From: an uncultured Ruminococcus sp. | GTDB lineage: Bacteria; Bacillota; Clostridia; Oscillospirales; Acutalibacteraceae | Assembly: GCA_902803035.1 (NCBI GenBank) | Contig: CADCON010000242.1 | Location: 1 to 15,021, forward strand | DNA length: 15,021 bases | Reading direction: 5' to 3' | Shown here: positions 1-5,894 of the stretch, one piece after another | How positions within the stretch are numbered: the first letter of the stretch is position 1 | Layout: each line of letters opens with the position of its first letter | The notes under the pieces: generated by a model | Seen by the model: the letters and a program-made list of their open reading frames with translations, nothing else | What the model was told of the DNA's origin: nothing | Database searches by the model: none | Program-made: the position numbers and the translations under genes

Positions 1-117
1 ATTCTCCCGGCGGTCATCCGCATATTCCCGGCGATAGCCCGCATTCTCCCGGCGGTCATCCGCATATTCCCGGCGGTCATCCGCATATTCCCGGCGGTCA
101 TCCGCGTTCTCCCGGCG
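1..117 (-). repeat. 21-bp tandem repeat, coding, at least 5.5 units
   Basis: Five full 21-bp units fill 13-117 and a partial unit reaches position 1. On the minus strand each unit reads RRE(N/Y)A(D/G)(D/Y). Units differ by a few bases, mainly AAT/TAT (Asn/Tyr) and one GGC-TAT variant, so the array is slightly diverged. The period is a multiple of three, so copy-number change would not break the frame. The array may continue beyond the window. Confidence 0.9.
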
Positions 118-531
118 GCGGGAAGAAGAAGCATTCATCTGCTCCGCGCCGCTGTCGGTGATCAGTCCCTCGTCCAGCGCGCTGTCATAATGACCCGCGA
201 AGGACGCGTCGGAACGGTCCATTCCTGCGTTTCCCGCAGGCTTTCCGTCCCCGTGAAGCAGGCTTCCGAAGCGGGAAGCGAGGGAGCCTGACAACGCCGC
301 CATTTTCTCCCCGAAGCCGGCATTCCGCTTCGTTCTTCTCCCCCATCCGGCATTGCCGTCCGCGGACATTCTCCGAGTCCCCGCCTGTTCCGCGTCAGAC
401 GGTTCGTCCGCGGGAGAATCAGAAAAACCGTCGTCAAAATCGTCGTTTATTTCATCGAAATCATCGTCAAAGCCATCGTTTCGCTCTTCTCCGTTACCGT
501 TCCCCCGGAATCTGTCTGAAAAATCCGGCAA
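1..531 (-). CDS. Hypothetical acidic, repeat-containing protein (partial, 3' end beyond window)
   Basis: I do not recognise this gene. The frame is open from an in-frame stop near 562-564 to the left edge, giving 177 visible residues. The first in-frame ATG lies well inside the protein. The best start is TTG at 529-531, because AGAGAGG sits 9 bases upstream, so a caller limited to ATG/GTG would miss it. Residues about 15-50 are very acidic (runs such as DGFDDDFDEINDDFDD). A middle part is rich in Gly, Ala, Ser and Arg with one short possible helix (EKMAALSGSLASRFGSLL). From residue 139 the chain becomes a heptad repeat, RRE(N/Y)ADD, which continues out of the window. There is no signal peptide, membrane segment or Cys. 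The acid-rich codon pattern and the frame-keeping 21-bp repeat support real coding. It is divergent from spmA. Function unknown; it is likely disordered or extended-helical. Confidence 0.72.
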   Translation of the reverse strand, partial: MPDFSDRFRGNGNGEERNDGFDDDFDEINDDFDDGFSDSPADEPSDAEQAGTRRMSADGNAGWGRRTKRNAGFGEKMAALSGSLASRFGSLLHGDGKPAGNAGMDRSDASFAGHYDSALDEGLITDSGAEQMNASSSRRRENADDRREYADDRREYADDRRENAGYRREYADDRREN

Positions 532-573
532 TCCGATCTTCCTCTCTCGTAATTTGATCAGTCAGTCATAATA

Positions 574-602
574 ATCATAACACATACATAAAAATAAGTA
601 AA
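574..602 (-). promoter_or_regulatory. Candidate sigma-A promoter for the leftmost gene
   Basis: On the minus strand TTTACT (597-602, 4/6 to the -35 consensus) lies 17 bases from TATGAT (574-579, 5/6 to the -10). A TG sits one base before the -10, as in extended -10 promoters. A start near 567 would give a leader of about 35 bases before the TTG codon at 531. The 529-644 gap is AT-rich and must also hold the spmA promoter on the plus strand; I see no convincing plus-strand pair there (TTGATC at 554-559 with a poor -10). Confidence 0.4.
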
Positions 603-644
603 TCTTTTTGCAAAAAAAAATTTCATTCCGGAGAAGTGAAAACC

Positions 645-1238
645 ATGATGAACGACATTTTTGCCGCGCTGATACTGATTTCCGCGGTCTGGAGCATTGC
701 CGCCGGAAGGCAGCCGGAAGCGGCGGAAGCGATCCTGCAGAGCGGAAGCGACGTCATGCGGCTGATGCTGACGGTAACCGGCGCCATGGCTCTATGGAGC
801 GGCATTCTGGCAATCGCCGAAAAATCCGGTCTGACCGGCGCGGCGGCGGTGCTGCTCCGTCCGCTTCTCAGGAGAATCATGCCGGGGCTTGCCAGGGGCG
901 GGGACGCGGAAAAATACATCTGCATGAACGTAGTGGCCAATGTATTCGGGCTTGGCAATGCCGCCACGCCTCCGGGACTCAAAGCCATGCGTGCCCTCGC
1001 CGGCGAAAATCATCTTCCCGGGCAGCAGCCGACGCGGGAAATGGTCACCTTCGCCGTCCTGAACACCGCGTCGGTGCAGCTCATTCCGACGACCGTCATG
1101 GCGCTTCGCGGCGCGGCCGGCTCGAAAGACCCCGCCGGCATCCTCGTCTGCGTGTGGATTTCCTCTCTGAGCGCGCTGGCGGCGGGATTGCTGATGTGTC
1201 TGGCACTGTCCGGCGGAAAGAAGGAAGTGCGCGGGTAG
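645..1238 (+). CDS. spmA: Spore maturation protein A (nucleoside-recognition/Gate domain membrane protein)
   Basis: The 197-residue product matches SpmA in length (about 196 residues in Bacillus) and in signature blocks that I recognise: NVVANVFGLGNAATPPGLKAM in the middle, then MVTFAVLNTASVQLIPTTV. It is an integral membrane protein of the Gate (nucleoside-recognition) fold with hydrophobic segments near the N-terminus, in the centre and at residues about 160-190. In Bacillus, SpmA and SpmB act together in spore-core dehydration and heat resistance; the transported substrate, if any, is not settled. I chose ATG 645 because GGAGAAG (630-636) lies 8 bases upstream; the in-frame GTG at 636 overlaps that site and is less likely. 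The stop overlaps the spmB start (TAGTG). The gene implies an endospore-forming host. The dacB partner seen in Bacillus is not in this window. Confidence 0.93.
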   Translation: MMNDIFAALILISAVWSIAAGRQPEAAEAILQSGSDVMRLMLTVTGAMALWSGILAIAEKSGLTGAAAVLLRPLLRRIMPGLARGGDAEKYICMNVVANVFGLGNAATPPGLKAMRALAGENHLPGQQPTREMVTFAVLNTASVQLIPTTVMALRGAAGSKDPAGILVCVWISSLSALAAGLLMCLALSGGKKEVRG

Positions 1239-1750
1239 TGGGCAATTATTTTGTGATCGTCTTTGTTGCCGGCGTCGTTCTTTTCGGCGTCGTCAGAAAA
1301 GTCAATGTATTTGAAGCATTCACGCAGGGGGCAAAAGAAGGGCTGCGAACGGCCGTCGGCGTCATGCCTTCACTGACCGCGCTGACCCTCTGCGTTTCAA
1401 TGCTGCGCGCGTCTGGCATGATCGAAGCGCTGTCCGCCGCCGCGGGGCCGCTGATCGGCGCATTGCGGATTCCGCCCGAAACGCTCCCGCTCATGCTGAT
1501 CCGCCCGGTTTCAGGCAGCGGCGCGCTGGCCGTTCTCCAGAGCATTTTCCTCTCACGCGGTCCCGACAGCGGCGCGGGAAGAGTGGCGTCGGTCATGATG
1601 GGTTCGACGGAAACGACCTTCTACACCCTCACGGTCTATTTCGGGAGCATAGGACAAAAAAAGACCGGATGCGCTCTTCCGGCGGCATTGACAGCCGACC
1701 TGACAGGAATGATCGCCGCCGCCCTGACGGTTCATCTTCTCATGGGATAA
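1238..1750 (+). CDS. spmB: Spore maturation protein B
   Basis: A 170-residue membrane protein of the same Gate-domain family as SpmA, and close to the usual SpmB length of about 178. Recognisable blocks are RPVSGSGALAVL in the middle and the near-invariant GSTETTFYTLTVYFGSIG before the last hydrophobic segments. The start is GTG at 1238-1240, overlapping the spmA stop by one base (TAGTG), with AAGGAAG at 1221-1227 as ribosome site about 10 bases upstream. The same frame stays open far upstream (to about 608), but that part lies over spmA and reads as arginine-rich nonsense, so the start belongs at the overlap. The overlap suggests translational coupling and a 1:1 product, which fits their joint role in spore maturation. 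Confidence 0.93.
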   Translation: MGNYFVIVFVAGVVLFGVVRKVNVFEAFTQGAKEGLRTAVGVMPSLTALTLCVSMLRASGMIEALSAAAGPLIGALRIPPETLPLMLIRPVSGSGALAVLQSIFLSRGPDSGAGRVASVMMGSTETTFYTLTVYFGSIGQKKTGCALPAALTADLTGMIAAALTVHLLMG

Positions 1751-1767
1751 CGCGCTGAAAAAGCGCG
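1751..1767 (+). other. Small GC hairpin directly after the spmB stop
   Basis: CGCGCT (1751-1756) and AGCGCG (1762-1767) form a perfect 6-bp stem with a GAAAA loop, starting at the base after the stop codon. No T-run follows, so it is not a standard intrinsic terminator. It could stabilise the 3' end of the spm message or separate spmB from the following small ORF. Confidence 0.4.
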
Positions 1768-1798
1768 GCAGAATCAACCGTTCTTCGGAGGGACTGAC

Positions 1799-1906
1799 AT
1801 GAATGCCGCCATACAAAAAAAACAAAAGCCCCTTGCAGAAAAACTGAAGGGGCTTCTTTCAATAATTGAGGAACCGGCGGAGCGGCAGGAGAATTATGAC
1901 TTGTAG
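1799..1906 (+). CDS. Possible 35-residue small protein downstream of spmB
   Basis: An ATG at 1799 is preceded by GGAGGG (1787-1792) at a 6-base spacing, one of the strongest ribosome sites in the window. It opens 35 codons ending at TAG 1904-1906. The product starts MNAAIQKKQKPLAEKL, then a short hydrophobic stretch (GLLSII), then an acidic tail; residues 11-26 could form an amphipathic helix. Against it: the frame runs straight through the terminator hairpin at 1826-1855, which explains some of its bases, and it overlaps the last codons of the convergent kinase gene. No family is recognised. It may be a chance reading frame. Confidence 0.3.
   Translation: MNAAIQKKQKPLAEKLKGLLSIIEEPAERQENYDL
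1826..1855 (-). terminator. Rho-independent terminator of the kinase/EPS unit (possibly bidirectional)
   Basis: AAGCCCCTT (1826-1834) pairs with AAGGGGCTT (1847-1855), and an inner CAG/CTG adds three pairs around an AAAAA loop. On the minus strand the stem is followed by TTTTGTTTTTTTT, a strong U-tract, 39 bases past the kinase stop at 1894. On the plus strand a weaker TTCTTTC follows, so it may also end spmAB transcripts. Confidence 0.88.
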
Positions 1907-3330
1907 GCATAATAGCCGTCCTTGCGGTAATAGGGGCTGAGTCTTTTCTGACTGACGTCATTGATAATGAAGCCGATCAGGTTGGCATTGGCCAGCTCTA
2001 CGCTGCTGATGGCTTCCGCGACCTCGTTGTAGGTGGTCTTGCGATACCTGAGAATGAGCAGTATGCCGTTGATGATATCAGTGAATACCAGGCCGTCGCT
2101 GACGATGTTGATCGGAGGTGAATCCACGATGACAAAATCATATCTTCCCTCAAGATCGACCAGCAGGTCACGGAAATGCTTGGACGCAAGCAGCTCGGAC
2201 GGGTTCGGCGGCGTGGGGCCGGAGGTGAGAATATCAAGATTCAGAGCCACATCCTTCGTCACGGACTGCTCAAACTTCGAAATACCGATAATGGTCGTGG
2301 AAAGGCCGCTCTTGTTGCTGATCTTGAACATCTTATGAAGCACAGGCTTCCGCATATCCGCGTCGATCAGCAGCACCCTTTCGCCATTCTGCGCCAGCGC
2401 CGTGGCAAGATTGACCGCAACGGTCGACTTGCCTTCGTCAGGATTCGGACTGGAAATCACCAGGATTTTGCCCTCCTTGGTACTCAGCGAGAACATGACG
2501 TTGGTGCGGATCGATTTGTAGCTTTCGATGTAATTGAACGGGACGTCCTTGTTCAGTATCAGCTCATCCGCGCTGCCCTTTTCGCCGCGCTTCTTGTCCT
2601 TGCCGCCGATCGAAATATGCTGAACGCTGCCGAGAACCGGCTTCTTGTATCTTTCGATAACAGAATCCTTGTCCTTGACCGTGTTGTCAAACAAATCGAT
2701 CACGAAAATGAAGCCGCACGAAAAGATGAATCCGAGAATAACGCCCGCCAGCGTCACGGCCGCCACATTCGGCTCCACCGGCTCATATTCGGGGACAGCC
2801 TTGTCGATCACCTCGACGGAACCGGCTCCGACGATACGGGTGAGGAATTCCGGCGCAAACTCGGCGACGGAATTGCACATATCGGAAGAAATCTTCGGGT
2901 CCTTCGTTCTGGCGGACACCTTCAGCACTTCCGTCTTGTTGGAAGCCGACATAGTCAAGCATTCTCTGACCGAATCGGGCCGGATCCTGCCGTCCTTGAT
3001 CTCAAAGACGTCCGAGAGCTTCTCCATGCTGTACTTGGCACACAGCGCGTCGGACACGTTATTCATCAGGGCATTGCTGTTGAGCACCTCAATGTACGTT
3101 TCGACCAGAGACTTTGAAGCGTTCAGGTCGCTCAGATTGACATTGTTCGCGGTGGAATCCTCGCTCATGTTCTTGACATAGAGGGATGTAAAGGATTCGT
3201 ACTTCTTGGGCATGATGAATTTGGAAAACACAAAAGACAAAATGCCGCACAAAACCGCGCATAGCAGAACGATGTAGTATTTATTGTAAAACATATTTAC
3301 AATATTGGAAAAGCTGTACTTGTTTTTCAT
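1894..3330 (-). CDS. Single-chain Wzz/BY tyrosine kinase for EPS chain length (CpsC-CpsD/Wzc-like)
   Basis: The 478-residue protein joins a chain-length (Wzz) domain to a bacterial tyrosine kinase. Membrane segment 1 is at about 19-40. An extracytoplasmic part follows, ending in a proline motif (VPEYEPVEPN, about 179-188), then membrane segment 2 at about 190-214. The kinase has the conserved ESYKSIRTN block, Walker A (SPNPDEGKST, about 294-303), Walker A' (LLIDADMRKP, about 320-329), Walker B (FVIVDSPP, about 399-406) and a tail with five tyrosines (YYRKDGYYAY), the usual autophosphorylation site. Many Firmicutes split this into two proteins (CpsC, CpsD); here they are fused as in proteobacterial Wzc, although some clostridia do the same. 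I chose ATG 3328-3330 (MKNKYS) because GAGG lies 10 bases upstream; a second ATG at 3346-3348 is possible. It has its own promoter at 3540-3568 and no phosphatase partner in view. Confidence 0.92.
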   Translation of the reverse strand: MKNKYSFSNIVNMFYNKYYIVLLCAVLCGILSFVFSKFIMPKKYESFTSLYVKNMSEDSTANNVNLSDLNASKSLVETYIEVLNSNALMNNVSDALCAKYSMEKLSDVFEIKDGRIRPDSVRECLTMSASNKTEVLKVSARTKDPKISSDMCNSVAEFAPEFLTRIVGAGSVEVIDKAVPEYEPVEPNVAAVTLAGVILGFIFSCGFIFVIDLFDNTVKDKDSVIERYKKPVLGSVQHISIGGKDKKRGEKGSADELILNKDVPFNYIESYKSIRTNVMFSLSTKEGKILVISSPNPDEGKSTVAVNLATALAQNGERVLLIDADMRKPVLHKMFKISNKSGLSTTIIGISKFEQSVTKDVALNLDILTSGPTPPNPSELLASKHFRDLLVDLEGRYDFVIVDSPPINIVSDGLVFTDIINGILLILRYRKTTYNEVAEAISSVELANANLIGFIINDVSQKRLSPYYRKDGYYAYKS

Positions 3331-3519
3331 CAGTTTAAAACCTCGCATCCATTGAATTGGTGAGCTATCATCGCTTCGGATGACGGCTGCTTCCGGCCTG
3401 TCTGTAGTATTTCAACGGCAGATGAAGGCAGCGCGTCCGAATGACCGCGCCGTTCCCCGCCTTTTTCCGCACATCCCTTCCGCGCTGCGGAGAGCCTGTC
3501 AATGCCGCCCGCGAACAAT

Positions 3520-3534
3520 CAAAGACTGTCTTTG
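3520..3534. promoter_or_regulatory. Perfect 15-bp palindrome at the kinase transcription start
   Basis: CAAAGAC-T-GTCTTTG is a perfect inverted repeat with 7-bp arms and a one-base centre. It starts 5 bases downstream of the -10 box at 3540-3545, so it covers the predicted transcription start. With a one-base centre it is a better protein-binding site (operator) than an RNA hairpin. No regulator gene is visible in the window. Confidence 0.5.
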
Positions 3535-3539
3535 TGATT

Positions 3540-3568
3540 ATTATAACAGATACTGTAAAAAATTTCAA
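3540..3568 (-). promoter_or_regulatory. Sigma-A promoter of the kinase gene
   Basis: On the minus strand TTGAAA (3563-3568) is followed after exactly 17 bases by TATAAT (3540-3545). Transcription should start near 3533, leaving a leader of about 200 bases before the ATG at 3330. The 3331-3596 gap holds this promoter, the palindrome at 3520-3534 and the long leader, but no clear terminator for the upstream operon, so read-through may add to this promoter. Eleven bases around the -35 (GGTATTGAAAT) are identical to the operon promoter at 11862-11890. Confidence 0.8.
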
Positions 3569-3596
3569 TACCCAATTCTCCGACGGAGCCTGACGG

Positions 3597-5894
3597 TCAC
3601 TGACCGGAGAAATCACGCGCCGCCAGCCGTTTCAGCCGGAGAATCGCGCTTTTCACGGCCGCCTTCCGTCTTCTTCCCCGGCGGCTGTGCCAATACCATT
3701 TCTCCGCGGCGGAAAATCCCTTCTCGCGGAGCAGGCGGACGCATTCCTCACCCGATTCCGGGCGGGGAGCATTGCCGGTCAGCGTCGTATTGTGCCGCGC
3801 CGCCGCCGCCAGCCCGGCGGGCATTGTTCTCAGCCCGTCGGAAATGTCCGCCATCAGCTTGCTTCCCTTTTCGGTATTGACCAGCACCAGCGACACGCCC
3901 CTGCCGCTCTCAAAAGCCGGATATTCCTCTTCGACGCCCCAGAAATCCCCCAGCGTGATGTCGCCGACGCGGGGACTTCCCTTGTAACGGCATTCGTAAC
4001 AGGACGGACGCAGGATCAGTCCTTCGTAGAACATGGCGTAATAGCCGTCCGCGCCGCTGTATCGCAGAACGCGCTTCCTGCCGCCGTCCGCGCCGGCGAG
4101 GGTGTAGCTTATGCCCCGTCCCCATCCGAGCCTTTTGTCGCGGAAGGAGTAGGCGGCGCAGGTCTGATCCGGCCGGCTCAGCGATTGCAGATAGCTGCTG
4201 AACATCCGCTGCGAAGGCACGCCGTGGCAGAGAATGTCAATGAGAAGGAGCCGGTCGCAGTCCTTGAAGCGGCAGCGGACAGCCGCTGTCTGACAGGGCG
4301 TACCGCAGAAAAGAACGCTTCTCCCCTCCGCGAGATCTGCCGCGATGGATTCAAAGCAATGGGAAATGTCGCTCTGGACATATTTGGAGCCGAAAAGCCG
4401 GGGCAATTCCGCGGCGCTGTCCACCCTGATATGCGCCGCCCTCATCCGGTCGTCGAAGGCGCAGCCGTACACCACGCCGCCCCCGGCCATCCAATGCTTC
4501 GCGGCGGCTCCGAAAACGCCGCCCGAACTGCATTCCCCGGTGAGTTCCCGCTCACGGCTGACCGCCGCCAGACAAGCCGGCGCGCCGGCCGCTTCCCGCG
4601 TGGCATACGCCTCCATGCGGCATATGGCGCATTGGGCGCAATGAAGGCACCGGTTCTCCACGACGGCGGGATAACGGAATCCGCTGTCGTCCTCCCGCAT
4701 TTCTATCGCCCCGCCCGGACAAAGCGCGGCGCAAAGCCCGCAGCCCGTGCAGGAGGGGCCGCCGCGCCGCTGCGTGCGCTCCATCCGCGCCGCCCGGCAC
4801 AGGAATGCCATCGAATCTTCCCGCAGCGTTTCAAGGGCGGGCGTGACGCGGGCATAGTCAATGGTTTCCTCCACGGCGCGCTCCGGGTCGAAATCCGGCC
4901 CGATGATGCGCTCCTTCAGGTCAAGCGCGGAAAGAATACTCCCGATTCTCGTGGAATACTTCGGCGGCATGACGACCCGGAACTGCTTCCGGAACTGAAG
5001 CGAAAGCGCGGTGCCGTGGAATGAATCGGTCATCACCAGCGCGGCATTGGCGAAAAGGGTGATGAACCGGCCGACAGAGGGACAGACGACGGTATGTCCC
5101 TTCTTGAAAATATGGTGATAGTAGTAGGAAATCCGCACAATCTCCCAGCCGGTCAGCGCGGACACCTGCGCGGCATAATCCGCAATCCGGCTCTCGCCGT
5201 TCAGTTCGTAGATCAGAATATACGGTCTGCGGCGCGGACGCCCCGCTCCGAGAGCCTTCAGCCGCTCCGGCGACACGCACAGCACCGGATCGAGCACGGT
5301 CTGCCCTTGGACGCCGAGCTTCTCAAGAATGGGCAGCGCGCTGTCCTCGCGGACCGAAACACAGCTGTATTTTTTCAGCAGGCGGGCCGTTTCCTCCTCT
5401 TCGTCCGCCGGAAGCTCCTCAATGCCGAAGCTCGCCGCGTAAGCGATCTTCTTTCTTCCCTCAGGCGCAAAATCGAGGAAAAACGGTCTTTCCACCATGC
5501 CGTTGATCTGTGAATTGAAGACCTGATCGCTTCCGGTGCAATAGAGATCCGACTGGGGCGGAAACATCTTCAGCCTGTCCTCCGTCAGATACGGCGCGGA
5601 CAGACGCAGTTTTTTCTCAACGAACGAATTGAAAACCCGTTTCTGCGCGGCATAGGAGGGAAAAACCACCAGCCTGTGAATGAATTTCTTCAGCGCGGAA
5701 TCGGCCTTTGACGAGGATTGGGTGAGCAGCCTGCGGGCATTCCTGTCCTGAAGCCTTGGCGAGATGTAATCGACAATCTCCGCCTGAAATCCCAGATCCT
5801 CCAGCAGGCACTGTGTGGCGTACGCCTGTAACACAGAGCCGTAATTCTTGACCCGGTGGAGCGTGATAATGGAAGCCTTTAACCTGTCACTCAT
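3597..5894 (-). CDS. Fusion: polysaccharide pyruvyl transferase + ferredoxin/FrhB-like iron-sulfur domain
   Basis: The product has 765 residues and two parts. Residues 1 to about 375 match the polysaccharide pyruvyl transferase family (WcaK/CsaB-like): SIITLHRVKNYGSVLQAYATQ near the start, TGSDQVFN with FLDFAPEGRKKIAYAASFG, and DSFHGTALSLQFRKQF. From about 382 comes a ferredoxin motif CTGCGLCAALCP, then a second Cys cluster (CLHCAQCAIC), then a coenzyme F420 hydrogenase/dehydrogenase beta-like (FrhB) region: CSSGGVF, SKYVQSDI, FCGTPCQ, DILCHGVPS, FRDKRLGWG, CYECRYK and GDITLGDFWG. FrhB-like proteins are common in EPS and capsule loci, often beside pyruvyl transferases, but their job there is unclear. 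The second cluster is CxxCxxCxxC without the usual CP ending. The start ATG 5892-5894 overlaps the flippase stop (ATGAGTGA) and has GGAGG 10 bases upstream; a longer in-frame start at 5972 lies inside the flippase gene and is unlikely. By eye it is GC-richer than its neighbours. Confidence 0.9.
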   Translation of the reverse strand: MSDRLKASIITLHRVKNYGSVLQAYATQCLLEDLGFQAEIVDYISPRLQDRNARRLLTQSSSKADSALKKFIHRLVVFPSYAAQKRVFNSFVEKKLRLSAPYLTEDRLKMFPPQSDLYCTGSDQVFNSQINGMVERPFFLDFAPEGRKKIAYAASFGIEELPADEEEETARLLKKYSCVSVREDSALPILEKLGVQGQTVLDPVLCVSPERLKALGAGRPRRRPYILIYELNGESRIADYAAQVSALTGWEIVRISYYYHHIFKKGHTVVCPSVGRFITLFANAALVMTDSFHGTALSLQFRKQFRVVMPPKYSTRIGSILSALDLKERIIGPDFDPERAVEETIDYARVTPALETLREDSMAFLCRAARMERTQRRGGPSCTGCGLCAALCPGGAIEMREDDSGFRYPAVVENRCLHCAQCAICRMEAYATREAAGAPACLAAVSRERELTGECSSGGVFGAAAKHWMAGGGVVYGCAFDDRMRAAHIRVDSAAELPRLFGSKYVQSDISHCFESIAADLAEGRSVLFCGTPCQTAAVRCRFKDCDRLLLIDILCHGVPSQRMFSSYLQSLSRPDQTCAAYSFRDKRLGWGRGISYTLAGADGGRKRVLRYSGADGYYAMFYEGLILRPSCYECRYKGSPRVGDITLGDFWGVEEEYPAFESGRGVSLVLVNTEKGSKLMADISDGLRTMPAGLAAAARHNTTLTGNAPRPESGEECVRLLREKGFSAAEKWYWHSRRGRRRKAAVKSAILRLKRLAARDFSGQ

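Noticed and set aside
1..117. CRISPR-like array
   Set aside because: Units are head-to-tail 21-bp copies with no spacers, and they are in frame with a coding region.
565..590. Sporulation sigma-E promoter for spmA (CATACATA at 583-590)
   Set aside because: The -10-like box is suggestive, but the only ATA-type upstream box is about 10 bases away, too close for a sigma-E site.
608..1237. Upstream extension of the spmB frame to 608
   Set aside because: The added 200 or so codons overlap spmA out of frame and are Arg/His-rich nonsense. The GTG at 1238 with AAGGAAG explains spmB fully.
3331..3533. Riboswitch or leader peptide in the kinase leader
   Set aside because: I could not recognise a known riboswitch class. 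A 20-codon frame starting near 3474 has no properly spaced ribosome site.
3575..3600. Terminator after the pyruvyl transferase/FrhB gene
   Set aside because: CTCCG-T-CGGAG has a one-base loop and is not followed directly by a T-run, so it is not a believable hairpin terminator.
3687..5024. Plus-strand open frame of 445 codons opposite the pyruvyl transferase/FrhB gene
   Set aside because: An antisense shadow of a GC-rich gene: Arg/Ala/Pro-rich, no domain, and no ribosome site that I could see.
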